DNA from: Mesorhizobium_B sp963522145
GTDB taxonomy: Bacteria > Pseudomonadota > Alphaproteobacteria > Rhizobiales > Rhizobiaceae
Assembly (NCBI GenBank): GCA_963522145.1
Contig: CAUQXI010000015.1
Location: 20,696-84,695 of the forward strand
Length of the DNA: 64,000 nt
Direction of reading: 5' to 3'
This document shows, one piece after another, positions 16,963 to 25,871 of the stretch. Under the pieces are notes generated by a model that saw only the letters and a list, made by a program, of their open reading frames with translations, was not told the origin of the DNA and ran no database searches. Every line of letters starts with the position of its first letter. Positions within the stretch are counted from its first letter, which is position 1. The translations under genes and the position numbers were made by a program.

Positions 16963-18798
16963 TCAGGCGCGGACGCGAACATACTCCCCGGGCGCATCGG
17001 CAAGCACCGGGGTATTCTCGCCGGGCTGGCGTGCATCGACCTTCTTAACCGAGTGCTTCTCGATCCAGGTCTGCCAGTGGGGCCACCACGAGCCGGGATG
17101 CTCATCCGCTTGAGCGATCCAATCCTCGAACCCGCCCTTTGGCTTATGCCCGGTCCAGAACTGATACTTGCTTGCAGCAGGCGGGTTGACCACACCGGCG
17201 ATGTGGCCAGAGCCGGCGACCACATACTCGACCTTGCCTCCGAAATACCGGCAGCCGCCGAACACCGAGCGCGCCGGCGCGATATGGTCCTCCCGCGTTG
17301 CGAGATTGAAGACTGGAATCTTGATGTCCTTCAACGACACGACGCGTCCGCCGAGGCGCATCTCTCCCTTGGACAGGCGGTTATCGAGATAACAGTTGCG
17401 GAGATAGAAGGAGTGGTTGGCGGCTGCCATCCGCGTGGCATCCGAGTTCCAGAACAAGAGGTCGAAGGGAAGCGGATCGCGGCCGCGCAGATAATTGTTG
17501 ACCATGTAGGGCCAAATCAGGTCGCCCGCGCGCAGCATGTTGAAGGCGCTCGCCATGCGGCTGCCTTCCAGATAGCCAGTCGCGCTCATTGTTTTTTCAA
17601 GCGCGGCGATCTGTTCCTCATCGGCGAAGACCTTCAGGTCGCCCGCATGGGTGAAATCCACCTGGGTCGTCAGGAAGGTGGCCGAGCGGATGCGCCTGTC
17701 CTTGTCCTGCGCCATCAAGGCCAGAGCCGCGGCAAGCAGCGTTCCGCCGACGCAGTAGCCCACAGCGTTCACCTTGCGCTCACCTGTCGCCGCCTCGATC
17801 GTGTCCAGCGCAAAGCGAAGCCCGTGCTCGATATAGGCTTCCCAGGCCATCGCCGCGTGACGCTCGTCGGGATTGACCCAGGAGATCACGAACACCGTAT
17901 GGCCCTGCTCCACGGCCCAGCGGATGAACGACTTCTTCGGGTTGAGGTCGAGGATGTAGAACTTGTTGATCCAGGGCGGGCAGATCAGCAGCGGGCGCTT
18001 CAGCACCGTGGGCGTTGCAGGGTCGTACTGGATGATCTCGGCCAGATCGTTGCGGGCCACAACCTTGCCGGGCGTGATCGCGAGGTCGCGGCCGACCTCG
18101 AAGCTGGATTGATCGGCCTGGCGCAGGCGCAGCTCGCCTTTTCCCGAAGCGATGTCCTCGGCCAGCATCTTCATGCCGCGCACGAGATTCTCGCCGTTGC
18201 TTTCCATGGTTTCGCGGAAAAGCTCGGGATTGGTCAGGATGAAGTTGGATGGCGAGATCGCGGCGGTAACCTGGCGGACATAGAAGTCGGCCTTTTGACG
18301 CGTGTCCGGATCAAGCCCGTCGGCATGCTCGACGAGCCCGGCCGCCCAGCGCGAGGTGACGAGATAAGCCTGCTTGAGGAAATCGAACAGCGCGTTTCGT
18401 GCCCATTCCGGATCCTGAAAGCGCTTGTCGCCGGGCGCCGCGGAGACGGGATCGGCGAGCGCACCATCTCCTCCGCCGAGCTTCTGCGCCGTGCCGGCCC
18501 AGATCGTCATAAAGCCCGAAAATAGTCGGGTCTGCGCTTCGAAGGCGCGGGCAGGGTCGCCAAGCCAGTATTCGGTCAGCTTCGAGAAGGTCTTGACCAT
18601 GTCGCTGGCGGGCTCGCCTCCCCCAGGCGGAGCCTTGCCATTCCGGCGGGGCTCGGCCCATGCCGCCGCGGCCTTGCCGATCTGTTCAAGCGCCTGCGCC
18701 ATGTTCAGGGCGAAGCGATCGGGATCCTTCACAAGATACTGCTCGACCCCTGAAACGGCTTCCTCCGCCGCCGGCTCGGATCGGCAAGTCTCGGCCAT
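16963..18798 (-). CDS. phaC: Class I poly(3-hydroxyalkanoate) synthase
   Basis: PhaC polymerises hydroxyacyl-CoA into PHA granules. The 611-residue protein matches class I length and carries the lipase-like box GYCVGGT with the catalytic cysteine, the Asp in ATREDHIAP and the His in GSGHIAGVVNPP. The N-terminal 90 residues are variable, as usual. No phaA, phaB or phasin gene is adjacent. Divergent to a small lipoprotein gene; the 84-base gap must hold both promoters. Confidence 0.97.
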   Translation of the reverse strand: MAETCRSEPAAEEAVSGVEQYLVKDPDRFALNMAQALEQIGKAAAAWAEPRRNGKAPPGGGEPASDMVKTFSKLTEYWLGDPARAFEAQTRLFSGFMTIWAGTAQKLGGGDGALADPVSAAPGDKRFQDPEWARNALFDFLKQAYLVTSRWAAGLVEHADGLDPDTRQKADFYVRQVTAAISPSNFILTNPELFRETMESNGENLVRGMKMLAEDIASGKGELRLRQADQSSFEVGRDLAITPGKVVARNDLAEIIQYDPATPTVLKRPLLICPPWINKFYILDLNPKKSFIRWAVEQGHTVFVISWVNPDERHAAMAWEAYIEHGLRFALDTIEAATGERKVNAVGYCVGGTLLAAALALMAQDKDRRIRSATFLTTQVDFTHAGDLKVFADEEQIAALEKTMSATGYLEGSRMASAFNMLRAGDLIWPYMVNNYLRGRDPLPFDLLFWNSDATRMAAANHSFYLRNCYLDNRLSKGEMRLGGRVVSLKDIKIPVFNLATREDHIAPARSVFGGCRYFGGKVEYVVAGSGHIAGVVNPPAASKYQFWTGHKPKGGFEDWIAQADEHPGSWWPHWQTWIEKHSVKKVDARQPGENTPVLADAPGEYVRVRA

Positions 18799-18823
18799 CG
18801 AACAATTCCTCCCGAACCCGATG

Positions 18824-18852
18824 TTGACACAGTATCGTGTGAGGAAGGATAG
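18824..18852 (+). promoter_or_regulatory. candidate promoter of the small lipoprotein gene
   Basis: A perfect TTGACA at 18824-18829 is followed, after an 18-base spacer, by GATAGG, a poor -10 match. It lies in the phaC/lipoprotein divergent gap. Confidence 0.3.
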
Positions 18853-18883
18853 GGTTCAATAGTGGTTCTTTTTGAGGTCGGCG

Positions 18884-19216
18884 ATGCAAACGGTTCGTGC
18901 ATTCCTGGGGGGCGTGTGCTTGGCCATGCTCGCTGCCGCCGCCGGCTGCTCCTCGATCGCCGCCGACGATCTTGCGGCCGCTGATCCGATGGGCGCGACC
19001 AACACCGGCACCTACCCCAACCTCAACATTGCTCCGCCGGTGGCGGCCAGGCAGTTGACAGAAGAAGAAAAGGCAACGCGGCTTGCCTCGCTGAACGGGG
19101 CCAAGGGCCGGCAAGCCGCGCCGCGGGGTGCAACCAGGACGCGATCGCCCGAGGAACTTCGGCGGATCGCGCGCAGTCATGGGCAGGATACGCTGAACGC
19201 CATTTCCGGCGAGTAG
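18884..19216 (+). CDS. Small putative lipoprotein, uncharacterised
   Basis: The 110-residue product begins with a signal peptide ending in the lipobox AAAGC (about residues 18-22), then a disordered, Ala/Thr/Arg-rich region and a short conserved-looking end (RSPEELRRIARSHGQDTLNAI). The ATG at 18884 is supported by GAGG six bases upstream; a TTG at 18872 is the alternative. I do not recognise a domain. It stands between phaC (divergent) and the aminotransferase gene 105 bases downstream. Confidence 0.7.
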   Translation: MQTVRAFLGGVCLAMLAAAAGCSSIAADDLAAADPMGATNTGTYPNLNIAPPVAARQLTEEEKATRLASLNGAKGRQAAPRGATRTRSPEELRRIARSHGQDTLNAISGE

Positions 19217-19321
19217 GCCGGGCCGGGGTCATGAGCTGGCATCCGCCTAGGCTTCAGGAACAAGTTTGCTGCAAAGCGCAGGATCGACAGGTCGTCTGCG
19301 AATTTTTTCGGGAGCGCTTCA

Positions 19322-20542
19322 ATGGAAGAGTTTCACAAGGTCCGGCGGCTTCCGCCCTATGTTTTTGAGCAGGTTAATCGCCTCAAGGCCGGCGCACGGG
19401 CGCGGGGCGCCGACATCATCGATCTTGGCATGGGCAACCCGGACCTGCCGACACCCAAGAGCGTCGTCGACAAGCTATGCGAAGTGGTGCGTGACCCTCG
19501 CACCCATCGTTACTCCTCTTCGCGAGGCATTCCGGGACTGCGGCGTGCGCAGGCCAATTATTATGCGCGCCGCTTCGGTGTGAAGCTCGATCCCGACCGC
19601 CAGGTCGTTGCCACGCTGGGCTCGAAGGAAGGTTTCGCCAACATGGCGCAGGCGATCACCGCGCCCGGCGACGTGATCCTCTGTCCTAACCCCACTTATC
19701 CGATCCACGCCTTCGGCTTCATCATGTCGGGCGGCGTGCTGCGCTCGATCCCGGCCGAGCCGGATACGAATTTCATCCCCGCGCTGGAGCGCGCTGTGCG
19801 GCACTCGATCCCCAAGCCGCTCGCCCTGATCCTCAACTACCCATCCAATCCCACGGCGCTGGTTGCTGACCTCGACTTCTACAAGGACGTGGTGGCGTTC
19901 GCGAAGAAGCACGACATCATCGTGCTGTCCGACCTCGCTTATGCCGAAATCTATTTCGATGGCGCGCCGCCTCCGTCGATTCTTCAGGTGCCAGGGGCGA
20001 TCGATGTGGCCGTCGAGTTCACCTCCATGTCGAAGACATTCTCTATGCCGGGCTGGCGCATGGGCTTTGCTGTTGGCAATGAACGGTTGATCGCGGCGCT
20101 GACCCGCGTGAAGTCCTATCTCGATTACGGTGCGTTTACGCCGATCCAGGTGGCGGCGGCGGCGGCGCTCAATGGCGACGGCTCCGACATCGCCGAGGTA
20201 CGCGACATCTACCATCGCCGCCGCGACGTAATGGTTGATGCGTTCGGCCGCGCCGGCTGGTCTGTTCCCGCACCGGCGGCCACCATGTTCGCTTGGGCGC
20301 CTGTGCCGCCACAGTTTAAGGCACTTGGATCGCTCGAATTTTCCAAGCTGCTGGTGGAGAAAGCTGATGTGGCGGTCGCGCCGGGCATAGGCTTCGGAGA
20401 GCAGGGCGACGAACATGTCCGCATCGCGCTGGTCGAGAACGAGCATCGCATCCGGCAGGCCGCTCGCTCCATCAAGCGCTTCCTCGCCTCGGCGAGCGAG
20501 GCGCAGGCTGACAATGTCGTGCCGATGGCCGCGCGGCGCTGA
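19322..20542 (+). CDS. PLP-dependent aminotransferase, AlaC / LL-diaminopimelate aminotransferase-like
   Basis: A 406-residue class I/II (fold type I) aminotransferase: GMGNPDLPTP near residue 37-46, NYPSNPTA, the PLP-lysine motif SMSKTFSMPGWRMGF, and VRIALVENEHRIRQA. This family is annotated in rhizobia as LL-diaminopimelate aminotransferase, but close E. coli relatives (AlaC) are glutamate-pyruvate transaminases; since Alphaproteobacteria have the succinylase lysine pathway, alanine synthesis is more likely. It is 39 bases upstream of hom in the same direction, linking it to amino acid metabolism. Confidence 0.88.
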   Translation: MEEFHKVRRLPPYVFEQVNRLKAGARARGADIIDLGMGNPDLPTPKSVVDKLCEVVRDPRTHRYSSSRGIPGLRRAQANYYARRFGVKLDPDRQVVATLGSKEGFANMAQAITAPGDVILCPNPTYPIHAFGFIMSGGVLRSIPAEPDTNFIPALERAVRHSIPKPLALILNYPSNPTALVADLDFYKDVVAFAKKHDIIVLSDLAYAEIYFDGAPPPSILQVPGAIDVAVEFTSMSKTFSMPGWRMGFAVGNERLIAALTRVKSYLDYGAFTPIQVAAAAALNGDGSDIAEVRDIYHRRRDVMVDAFGRAGWSVPAPAATMFAWAPVPPQFKALGSLEFSKLLVEKADVAVAPGIGFGEQGDEHVRIALVENEHRIRQAARSIKRFLASASEAQADNVVPMAARR

Positions 20543-20581
20543 TCGGCCAGCCGGTATTCAACACAGGGAATAGCCTCAAGG

Positions 20582-21886
20582 ATGGACGACGCATTGCGGA
20601 TTGGGATCGCCGGGCTCGGCACGGTCGGCGCCTCGGTGATGCGTGGTTTAGCGGCAAAGTCCGCCGAGCTTGCACGGCAGTGCGGTCGCTCGATCCATGT
20701 TGCCGGCGTTTCCGCCCGGGATCGCGCACGGGATCGCGGTGTCGATCTCACTGGTGTGGAGTGGTTCGATGATCCCGTCGCGTTGGCGCGAGAAGGGGAC
20801 ATCGACGTGTTCGTTGAGCTCGTCGGCGGGTCGCAAGGACCGGCGCGCGACTCCGTTACGGCCGCGCTCGAAGCTGACCGCCATGTGGTCACCGCTAATA
20901 AAGCATTGCTTGCCAGCCACGGCACCGCGCTCGCCGCGCTCGCCGAGAGCCGAGGGCTCCTGCTTAACTACGAAGCAGCGGTGGCCGGCGGGATTCCAAT
21001 CATCAAGACCTTGCGCGAGGCGCTTGCCGGCAACTCGGTGAGCCGGGTTTTCGGCATCCTCAACGGCACCTGCAATTACATCCTGACCCGCATGGAGGCA
21101 GAAGGCCTGTCGTTTGAGGAGTGCCTCGCCGATGCGCAGCGCCTGGGCTATGCCGAAGCCGACCCGACCTTCGACATCGAAGGCAATGACACCGCGCACA
21201 AGCTGTCGATCCTCACCAGCCTCGCTTTCGGAACGAAGATTTCAGCCGACGAGATCTATCTGGAAGGCATCTCGAACATCACGCAGGCAGACATCCGCGC
21301 CGCGGGCGAACTAGGCTACCGCATCAAGCTGCTGGGTGTCGCGCTGCGCACCGAGTCGGGCATCGAGCAGCGCGTGCATCCGACCATGGTGCCGACCGCC
21401 TCGGTGATCGCCCAGGTCCACGGCGCCACCAATGCGGTGGCAATCGAAACGGACATTCTGGGCGAGCTTCTGCTTTCCGGCCCGGGAGCTGGCGGCAATG
21501 CAACGGCGTCGGCGGTGATCGGTGACATCGCCGACATCGCGAAGAGCCGGCCGGGCTTCCAGCATGGTCCGGTCTTCGGGCGCCCGGTGGGCGAGCTTGC
21601 GGACTACCAGCGAGCCGAGATGCGCACTCATGCCGGCGGCTACTTTATCCGCCTGACCGTTCATGACCGGATCGGCGTGTTCGCGGCCATTGCACGGCGC
21701 ATGGCGGAAAACAGCATCTCGCTCGAATCGATCGTGCAACATGCCGACGATGCGGATCAGAAGACCGTCATCCTCGTCACGCACGAAACCACCGAGGCAG
21801 CGGTGCGCAAGGCTGTCGAGGAAGTCGAGGCGGACGGGCACCTGACCGCAAAGCCGCAGGTGATCCGCATCGAGCGGGTGGGGTGA
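20582..21886 (+). CDS. hom: Homoserine dehydrogenase
   Basis: Reduces aspartate semialdehyde to homoserine, the branch to threonine and methionine. The 434-residue monofunctional enzyme has the NAD(P)-binding IGIAGLGTVGASV at the N-terminus, the catalytic region NYEAAVAGGIPIIKTLREAL and GILNGTCNYILTRM, YAEADPTFDIEGNDTAHKLSIL, and a C-terminal ACT domain (YFIRLTVHDRIGVFAAIARRM) for threonine feedback. It overlaps recJ by four bases (GTGA). The glpX gene often found between hom and recJ in this group is absent. Confidence 0.96.
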   Translation: MDDALRIGIAGLGTVGASVMRGLAAKSAELARQCGRSIHVAGVSARDRARDRGVDLTGVEWFDDPVALAREGDIDVFVELVGGSQGPARDSVTAALEADRHVVTANKALLASHGTALAALAESRGLLLNYEAAVAGGIPIIKTLREALAGNSVSRVFGILNGTCNYILTRMEAEGLSFEECLADAQRLGYAEADPTFDIEGNDTAHKLSILTSLAFGTKISADEIYLEGISNITQADIRAAGELGYRIKLLGVALRTESGIEQRVHPTMVPTASVIAQVHGATNAVAIETDILGELLLSGPGAGGNATASAVIGDIADIAKSRPGFQHGPVFGRPVGELADYQRAEMRTHAGGYFIRLTVHDRIGVFAAIARRMAENSISLESIVQHADDADQKTVILVTHETTEAAVRKAVEEVEADGHLTAKPQVIRIERVG

Positions 21887-23685
21887 ACGCGCCGACACGC
21901 GCCATGCCCGAGCGCCGCTTCTTTCTCGGTGTGCGGCAATCCGCGAACGGCCTTTCATGGTTCCCTCGGCTCGACGAGCGCGGGGAGCGGACGGCGCTCG
22001 CGGCTGCGCAATCGCTTGGCATCTCCGAGGCGATCGCGCGCGTGCTGGCGGGGAGGGGCGTGACATTGGAAGCCTGCGCCGGCTTTCTTCATCCGACGTT
22101 GCGGGACCTTCTGCCGGACCCTGCCTCGCTGACCGACATGGACAAGGCGGCATCGCGGCTGGCGGATGCCGTGCTCGCCTGCGAAACGGTTGCGATCTTC
22201 GGCGATTATGATGTGGACGGCGCCGCATCCTCCACGCTTCTGCAGCGCTTCCTCCGGCACTATGGCGTGTCGAGCGAGATCTATATTCCCGACCGCATCT
22301 TCGAAGGCTATGGGCCGAACCCAGCCGCCATGACTCAGCTCGCTTCGCGCGCGCGGCTGATCGTAACCGTCGACTGCGGCACGAACAGCAGCGAGGCGAT
22401 CCGTGCGGCTGTCGACGGAGGGGCAGAGGTGGTGGTGCTCGATCACCATCAGGTCAGCGGCGCACTTCCTCCCGCAGTTGCGATCGTCAATCCGAACCGT
22501 GATGACGACCTGTCGGGACAGGGTCATCTTTGTGCGGCCGGCGTGGTCTTCCTCACCCTCGTGCGCACGCGCCGCATCCTCCACGGACGGGCGCCTGATC
22601 TTCCGCCACTCGACCTCCTGATCCTTCTTGATCTCGTGGCGCTCGCCACAGTGTGCGACGTCGTTCCGCTGGCAGGTGTGAACCGCGCCTTTGTGCGGCG
22701 TGGCCTCGAAGTGCTGGCGCGGGGGGGAAACAAGGGCTTGGCCGCGCTGTCGCGTGTAAGCCGGCTGACAGAGGCGGCCAGCGCCCATCATCTCGGATTC
22801 CTGCTCGGACCGCGGATCAATGCCGGCGGGCGGATCGGCGATGCGGCGCTCGGAAGCCGCCTGCTGGCGACGGAAGATGAAGGCGAGGCCGAGCGCATCT
22901 CGGCGAAGCTGGAAGAGCTCAACCGGGAGCGTCAGGAACTCGAAGCCGCGATGCTGGAGGAAGCGCGCGCAGAGGCAGATGCGGAAATGCGAGGCGGCGA
23001 CGGCCCCGCCGTGCTCGTGACAGGCAGCGAGCGCTGGCATCCCGGCGTGGTCGGCCTGCTTGCCTCGCGCCTGAAGGATCATGCGCGGCGCCCCGCTTTC
23101 GCGATCGCCTTCCGCCCGGACGGGCTGGGCACGGGCTCCGGACGCTCGATCTCGGGCTTCGACCTCGGCCGCTTGGTGCAAAGAGCGCTGGAGGGTGGGC
23201 TCCTGGAAAAGGGAGGCGGACACGCGATGGCCGCCGGGATCACCGTGAGACGAGAGAAACTCGGCGCTCTGCGCGCTTTTTTCGAGGCGGAGGCGGCCGA
23301 CGCGGTGACGCGCCTGCGTGGAGATGAGGCGCTGATGGTCGACGCGGCGCTTTCAGCGGAAGGCGCCACGCTCGGTCTGCTCGACGAGATCGAGCGAGCC
23401 GGGCCGTACGGTCCGGGCCATGCCGCGCCGGTCTTCGTTCTTCCGCGTCATCGCGCGGCGGAAATCCGGCCTGTGGGCGCCAACCATCTTCAGGTGCGGC
23501 TTGCCTCGCCCGGGGGCGGAAGCATCCGCGCTATGGCTTTCCGTGCGGCCGGCAGTGATCTCGGACGCTTTCTCGAACAGCAAGCGGGCCGGCCGATCCA
23601 TGTGGCCGGTTCGCTGACGGTCAACCACTGGAACGGCACGCGCAGCGCCCAATTCCGCATCGTGGATGCTGCGCCCGCGATATAG
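21883..23685 (+). CDS. recJ: Single-stranded-DNA-specific exonuclease RecJ
   Basis: RecJ degrades ssDNA 5' to 3' in recombination and mismatch repair. The 600-residue protein has the DHH phosphoesterase motifs IFGDYDVDGA, TVDCGTNS and VVLDHHQVS, LLDLVALATVCDVVPL, and the DHHA1 motif GGGHAMAAGIT. The start is GTG at 21883, overlapping the hom stop, with an ATG seven codons later as alternative. Confidence 0.95.
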   Translation: MNAPTRAMPERRFFLGVRQSANGLSWFPRLDERGERTALAAAQSLGISEAIARVLAGRGVTLEACAGFLHPTLRDLLPDPASLTDMDKAASRLADAVLACETVAIFGDYDVDGAASSTLLQRFLRHYGVSSEIYIPDRIFEGYGPNPAAMTQLASRARLIVTVDCGTNSSEAIRAAVDGGAEVVVLDHHQVSGALPPAVAIVNPNRDDDLSGQGHLCAAGVVFLTLVRTRRILHGRAPDLPPLDLLILLDLVALATVCDVVPLAGVNRAFVRRGLEVLARGGNKGLAALSRVSRLTEAASAHHLGFLLGPRINAGGRIGDAALGSRLLATEDEGEAERISAKLEELNRERQELEAAMLEEARAEADAEMRGGDGPAVLVTGSERWHPGVVGLLASRLKDHARRPAFAIAFRPDGLGTGSGRSISGFDLGRLVQRALEGGLLEKGGGHAMAAGITVRREKLGALRAFFEAEAADAVTRLRGDEALMVDAALSAEGATLGLLDEIERAGPYGPGHAAPVFVLPRHRAAEIRPVGANHLQVRLASPGGGSIRAMAFRAAGSDLGRFLEQQAGRPIHVAGSLTVNHWNGTRSAQFRIVDAAPAI

Positions 23686-23765
23686 GCGAAGCGTTTGTGG
23701 CTGCCGAAATCACGATACTCTGACCGCCGGACGCGTGAACAGCCGACGGATCGAACGAGCGCGCC

Positions 23766-24179
23766 CTAACTGGCATCTTTCACAAAACGCAGCCGCGCCG
23801 TGCCTTCTTCTGCTTCCACGATGCGGTAGAAACATGAGCGGCGACCCGTATGGCATGTCATGCCATTGCCGGCGACGTGGACCTTGAGCCAGATCGCGTC
23901 CTGATCGCAGTCGGTGCGGATTTCGGTGACCTGCTGGAAGTTCCCGGATGTTTCACCCTTCTTCCACAGCGCCTGTCGGGACCGCGACCAGTAATGCGCA
24001 ATGCCCGTTTCCAGCGTCAGCGCGAGCGCCTGCCGGTCCATATGCGCGACCATCAGGAGGCTGTGGTCCGCAGCGTTCGTGACGACTGCAGTGATCAGGC
24101 CGCTCGCGTCAAAGCGTGGCGTGAAGGTCTTGCTTTCCTCGACCTCGTGCTTGTCGCCGGTCGGCTCTGCCCACTTCAC
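23766..24179 (-). CDS. hisI: Phosphoribosyl-AMP cyclohydrolase
   Basis: HisI opens the purine ring of phosphoribosyl-AMP, the third step of histidine synthesis. The 137-residue protein carries the zinc and magnesium motifs LMVAHMDRQALALTLETGIAHYWSRSR, RTDCDQDAIWLKV and CHTGRRSCFYR. The start is GTG at 24179, overlapping the folE stop by four bases (GTGA) and giving the usual short N-terminus; a longer frame to 24521 merely shadows folE. The other his genes are not nearby. Confidence 0.92.
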   Translation of the reverse strand: MKWAEPTGDKHEVEESKTFTPRFDASGLITAVVTNAADHSLLMVAHMDRQALALTLETGIAHYWSRSRQALWKKGETSGNFQQVTEIRTDCDQDAIWLKVHVAGNGMTCHTGRRSCFYRIVEAEEGTARLRFVKDAS

Positions 24180-24814
24180 GTCGCGGTGCCGCCGCGCACC
24201 ATCGACACGAAGCGCAGTTGCTCCTCGGGGGACGTGCGAAAGGCGCCCGTGAAGGTCGAAGTCAGCGTGGTGGAACCGGCCTTGCGAACACCACGCATCG
24301 CCATGCACATGTGCTCGGCTTCCAGCATGACGGCAACGCCGCGCGGGTTCAGCACGTCCTGGATGACCGCTGCGATCTGCGCGGTCATGGCTTCCTGCGT
24401 CTGGAGACGGCGAGCGAAGATATCGACCACCCGTGCAATCTTGGACAGGCCGACTACCCTTCCTGCCGGGAGATAGCCAATATGGGCGCGGCCGACGATC
24501 GGCACCATGTGGTGCTCGCAATGGGAATGGAAGTTGATGTCCTTGACCAGCACCAGGTCGTCATAACCGGCAACCTGCTCGAAGGTGCGGACGAGTTCGG
24601 CGGCTGGATCCTGACCGTAGCCGCTGAACATTTCCTGGTAGGCTTTCGCCACGCGCCTTGGGGTATCGCGAAGACCCTCGCGTTCAGGATCCTCGCCGAC
24701 CCACATGATCAGCGTTCGAACCGCAGCCTCCGCCTCCGCCTGCGTCGGCTTCCTTTGTTGCGCGCGATCATCATTGAAGGCGAGCGGCCGGGCGTTCTTC
24801 ACTGCGGCATCCAT
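24176..24814 (-). CDS. folE: GTP cyclohydrolase I
   Basis: First enzyme of tetrahydrofolate (and queuosine precursor) synthesis. The 212-residue type I protein has the zinc/active-site motifs SHCEHHMVPIVGRAHIGYLP, LSKIARVVD, LQTQEAMTAQIA and MCMAMRGVRK (with the final Cys). It is coupled to hisI by a GTGA overlap and divergent from the Fe-S scaffold-like gene. Confidence 0.97.
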   Translation of the reverse strand: MDAAVKNARPLAFNDDRAQQRKPTQAEAEAAVRTLIMWVGEDPEREGLRDTPRRVAKAYQEMFSGYGQDPAAELVRTFEQVAGYDDLVLVKDINFHSHCEHHMVPIVGRAHIGYLPAGRVVGLSKIARVVDIFARRLQTQEAMTAQIAAVIQDVLNPRGVAVMLEAEHMCMAMRGVRKAGSTTLTSTFTGAFRTSPEEQLRFVSMVRGGTAT

Positions 24815-24857
24815 GATCGTGCACTCACATCGCCTGCCGACCCGCGAGACCCCTGTC

Positions 24858-24923
24858 TTGTCGGGCAGTCTGGCTCGTTCCTATATTCACCGTCTATATA
24901 TTGATGCGGCATGCGCAATGAAA
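24858..24923. promoter_or_regulatory. face-to-face promoters of folE and the Fe-S scaffold-like gene
   Basis: Rightward: TTGTCG (24858-24863), a 17-base spacer and CTATAT (24881-24886), the alphaproteobacterial -10 consensus. Leftward: TTTCAT (24918-24923 on the minus strand), a 17-base spacer and TATATA (24895-24900). The -10 boxes are only 8 bases apart, so the two polymerases would compete. Confidence 0.45.
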
Positions 24924-24977
24924 GTCGTCGACTGACGACACGCCGTTCGTTGAACGCGCCTTGCTGAGGCAGTCACC

Positions 24978-25424
24978 ATGATCGACGACGTCTACAATGC
25001 AAAGATCATCGGCTTCGCCGGGAATATCGGGAGGACCGGTCGACTGGCGGCGCCGCATGCGACGGCGACGGCGCATTCCAAGCTATGCGGCTCGACCGTG
25101 ACGGTGGATCTCGCCATGGAGAACGGCGTCGTCACCGACTTCGCCCATGAGGTGAAAGCCTGCGCGCTCGGGCAGGCCTCGTCCGCGATCATGGCCGAGC
25201 AGGTGTTGGGCGCGAGCGCCGAGGAACTTCTTGCGGTGCGCGAAGCCATGCTCAAGATGCTCAGGGAGAACGGGGCGCCTCCCGAAGGACGCTTCTCCGA
25301 TCTCCGGTATTTGGAACCGGTGCGTGACTACAAGGCGCGTCATGCCTCGACCATGCTGACCTTCGATGCGGTGGTCGACGCCATCAACCAGATCGAAAGG
25401 CGCGAAGCGGAACACGCAGCGTGA
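24978..25424 (+). CDS. NifU/IscU-like iron-sulfur scaffold homologue with an incomplete ligand set
   Basis: The 148-residue protein has the IscU fold. Cys37 (KLCGS) and Cys62 (KACALGQASS) are present, but the third cluster cysteine is replaced (RHAST, Ala123 where IscU has HCS), and the Asp next to the first cysteine of IscU is Ser/Gly here. It may therefore carry clusters differently, act as a carrier, or have another role. It overlaps yidD by four bases (GTGA), an arrangement seen in related genomes. No iscS/suf genes are beside it. Confidence 0.8.
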   Translation: MIDDVYNAKIIGFAGNIGRTGRLAAPHATATAHSKLCGSTVTVDLAMENGVVTDFAHEVKACALGQASSAIMAEQVLGASAEELLAVREAMLKMLRENGAPPEGRFSDLRYLEPVRDYKARHASTMLTFDAVVDAINQIERREAEHAA

Positions 25425-25765
25425 CAGGCCGGCACGAGGGCATCCGCTCACGTAACTGGAACGGCTCGTGGCGGGCGACTCCGGGGCGGCTGATTGGGGT
25501 GGGCGTGGTGCGACTGTACCAGCTCACCCTGTCCGGCTTCGTCGGGAATGGCTGCCGGCATTACCCAACCTGTTCCGAATACGCCTATGAGGCGATCGCG
25601 CGTCACGGGCTCTGGCGCGGCGGCTGGCTTTCGCTGTTCCGTGTGGTGCGTTGTGGGCCGTGGGGCACGCACGGGGTCGATCTGGTCCCCGCCGATCTGG
25701 CCGGACGCAACACGATCCTGGCGCCGTGGCGGCTGTTCCGCTTCGGCCGAAGGCCTGTTGCCTGA
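25421..25765 (+). CDS. yidD: Membrane protein insertion efficiency factor YidD
   Basis: A 114-residue small protein with the YidD core CRHYPTCSEYAYEAIARHGLWRGGW and LFRVVRCGPWG. It helps YidC-dependent insertion of membrane proteins. The start is GTG at 25421, translationally coupled to the upstream scaffold-like gene. It is not next to rnpA-yidC, as it is in many other bacteria. Confidence 0.95.
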   Translation: MTGRHEGIRSRNWNGSWRATPGRLIGVGVVRLYQLTLSGFVGNGCRHYPTCSEYAYEAIARHGLWRGGWLSLFRVVRCGPWGTHGVDLVPADLAGRNTILAPWRLFRFGRRPVA

Positions 25766-25871
25766 GAGGATCGGGGAAGAGCTTTACGCGGCAGGTTCAA
25801 GACGCTAGACGGCAGGCCCTCATTTCAAGCCACAACCACCTGCGCTCGTTGGCAGGACTGGATAAAGGAGA

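Noticed and set aside
16912..18525. A 537-codon plus-strand frame
   Set aside because: Antisense to phaC, whose catalytic motifs are clear.
23686..23765. A terminator between convergent recJ and hisI
   Set aside because: No stem with adequate length or T-run was found in these 80 bases.
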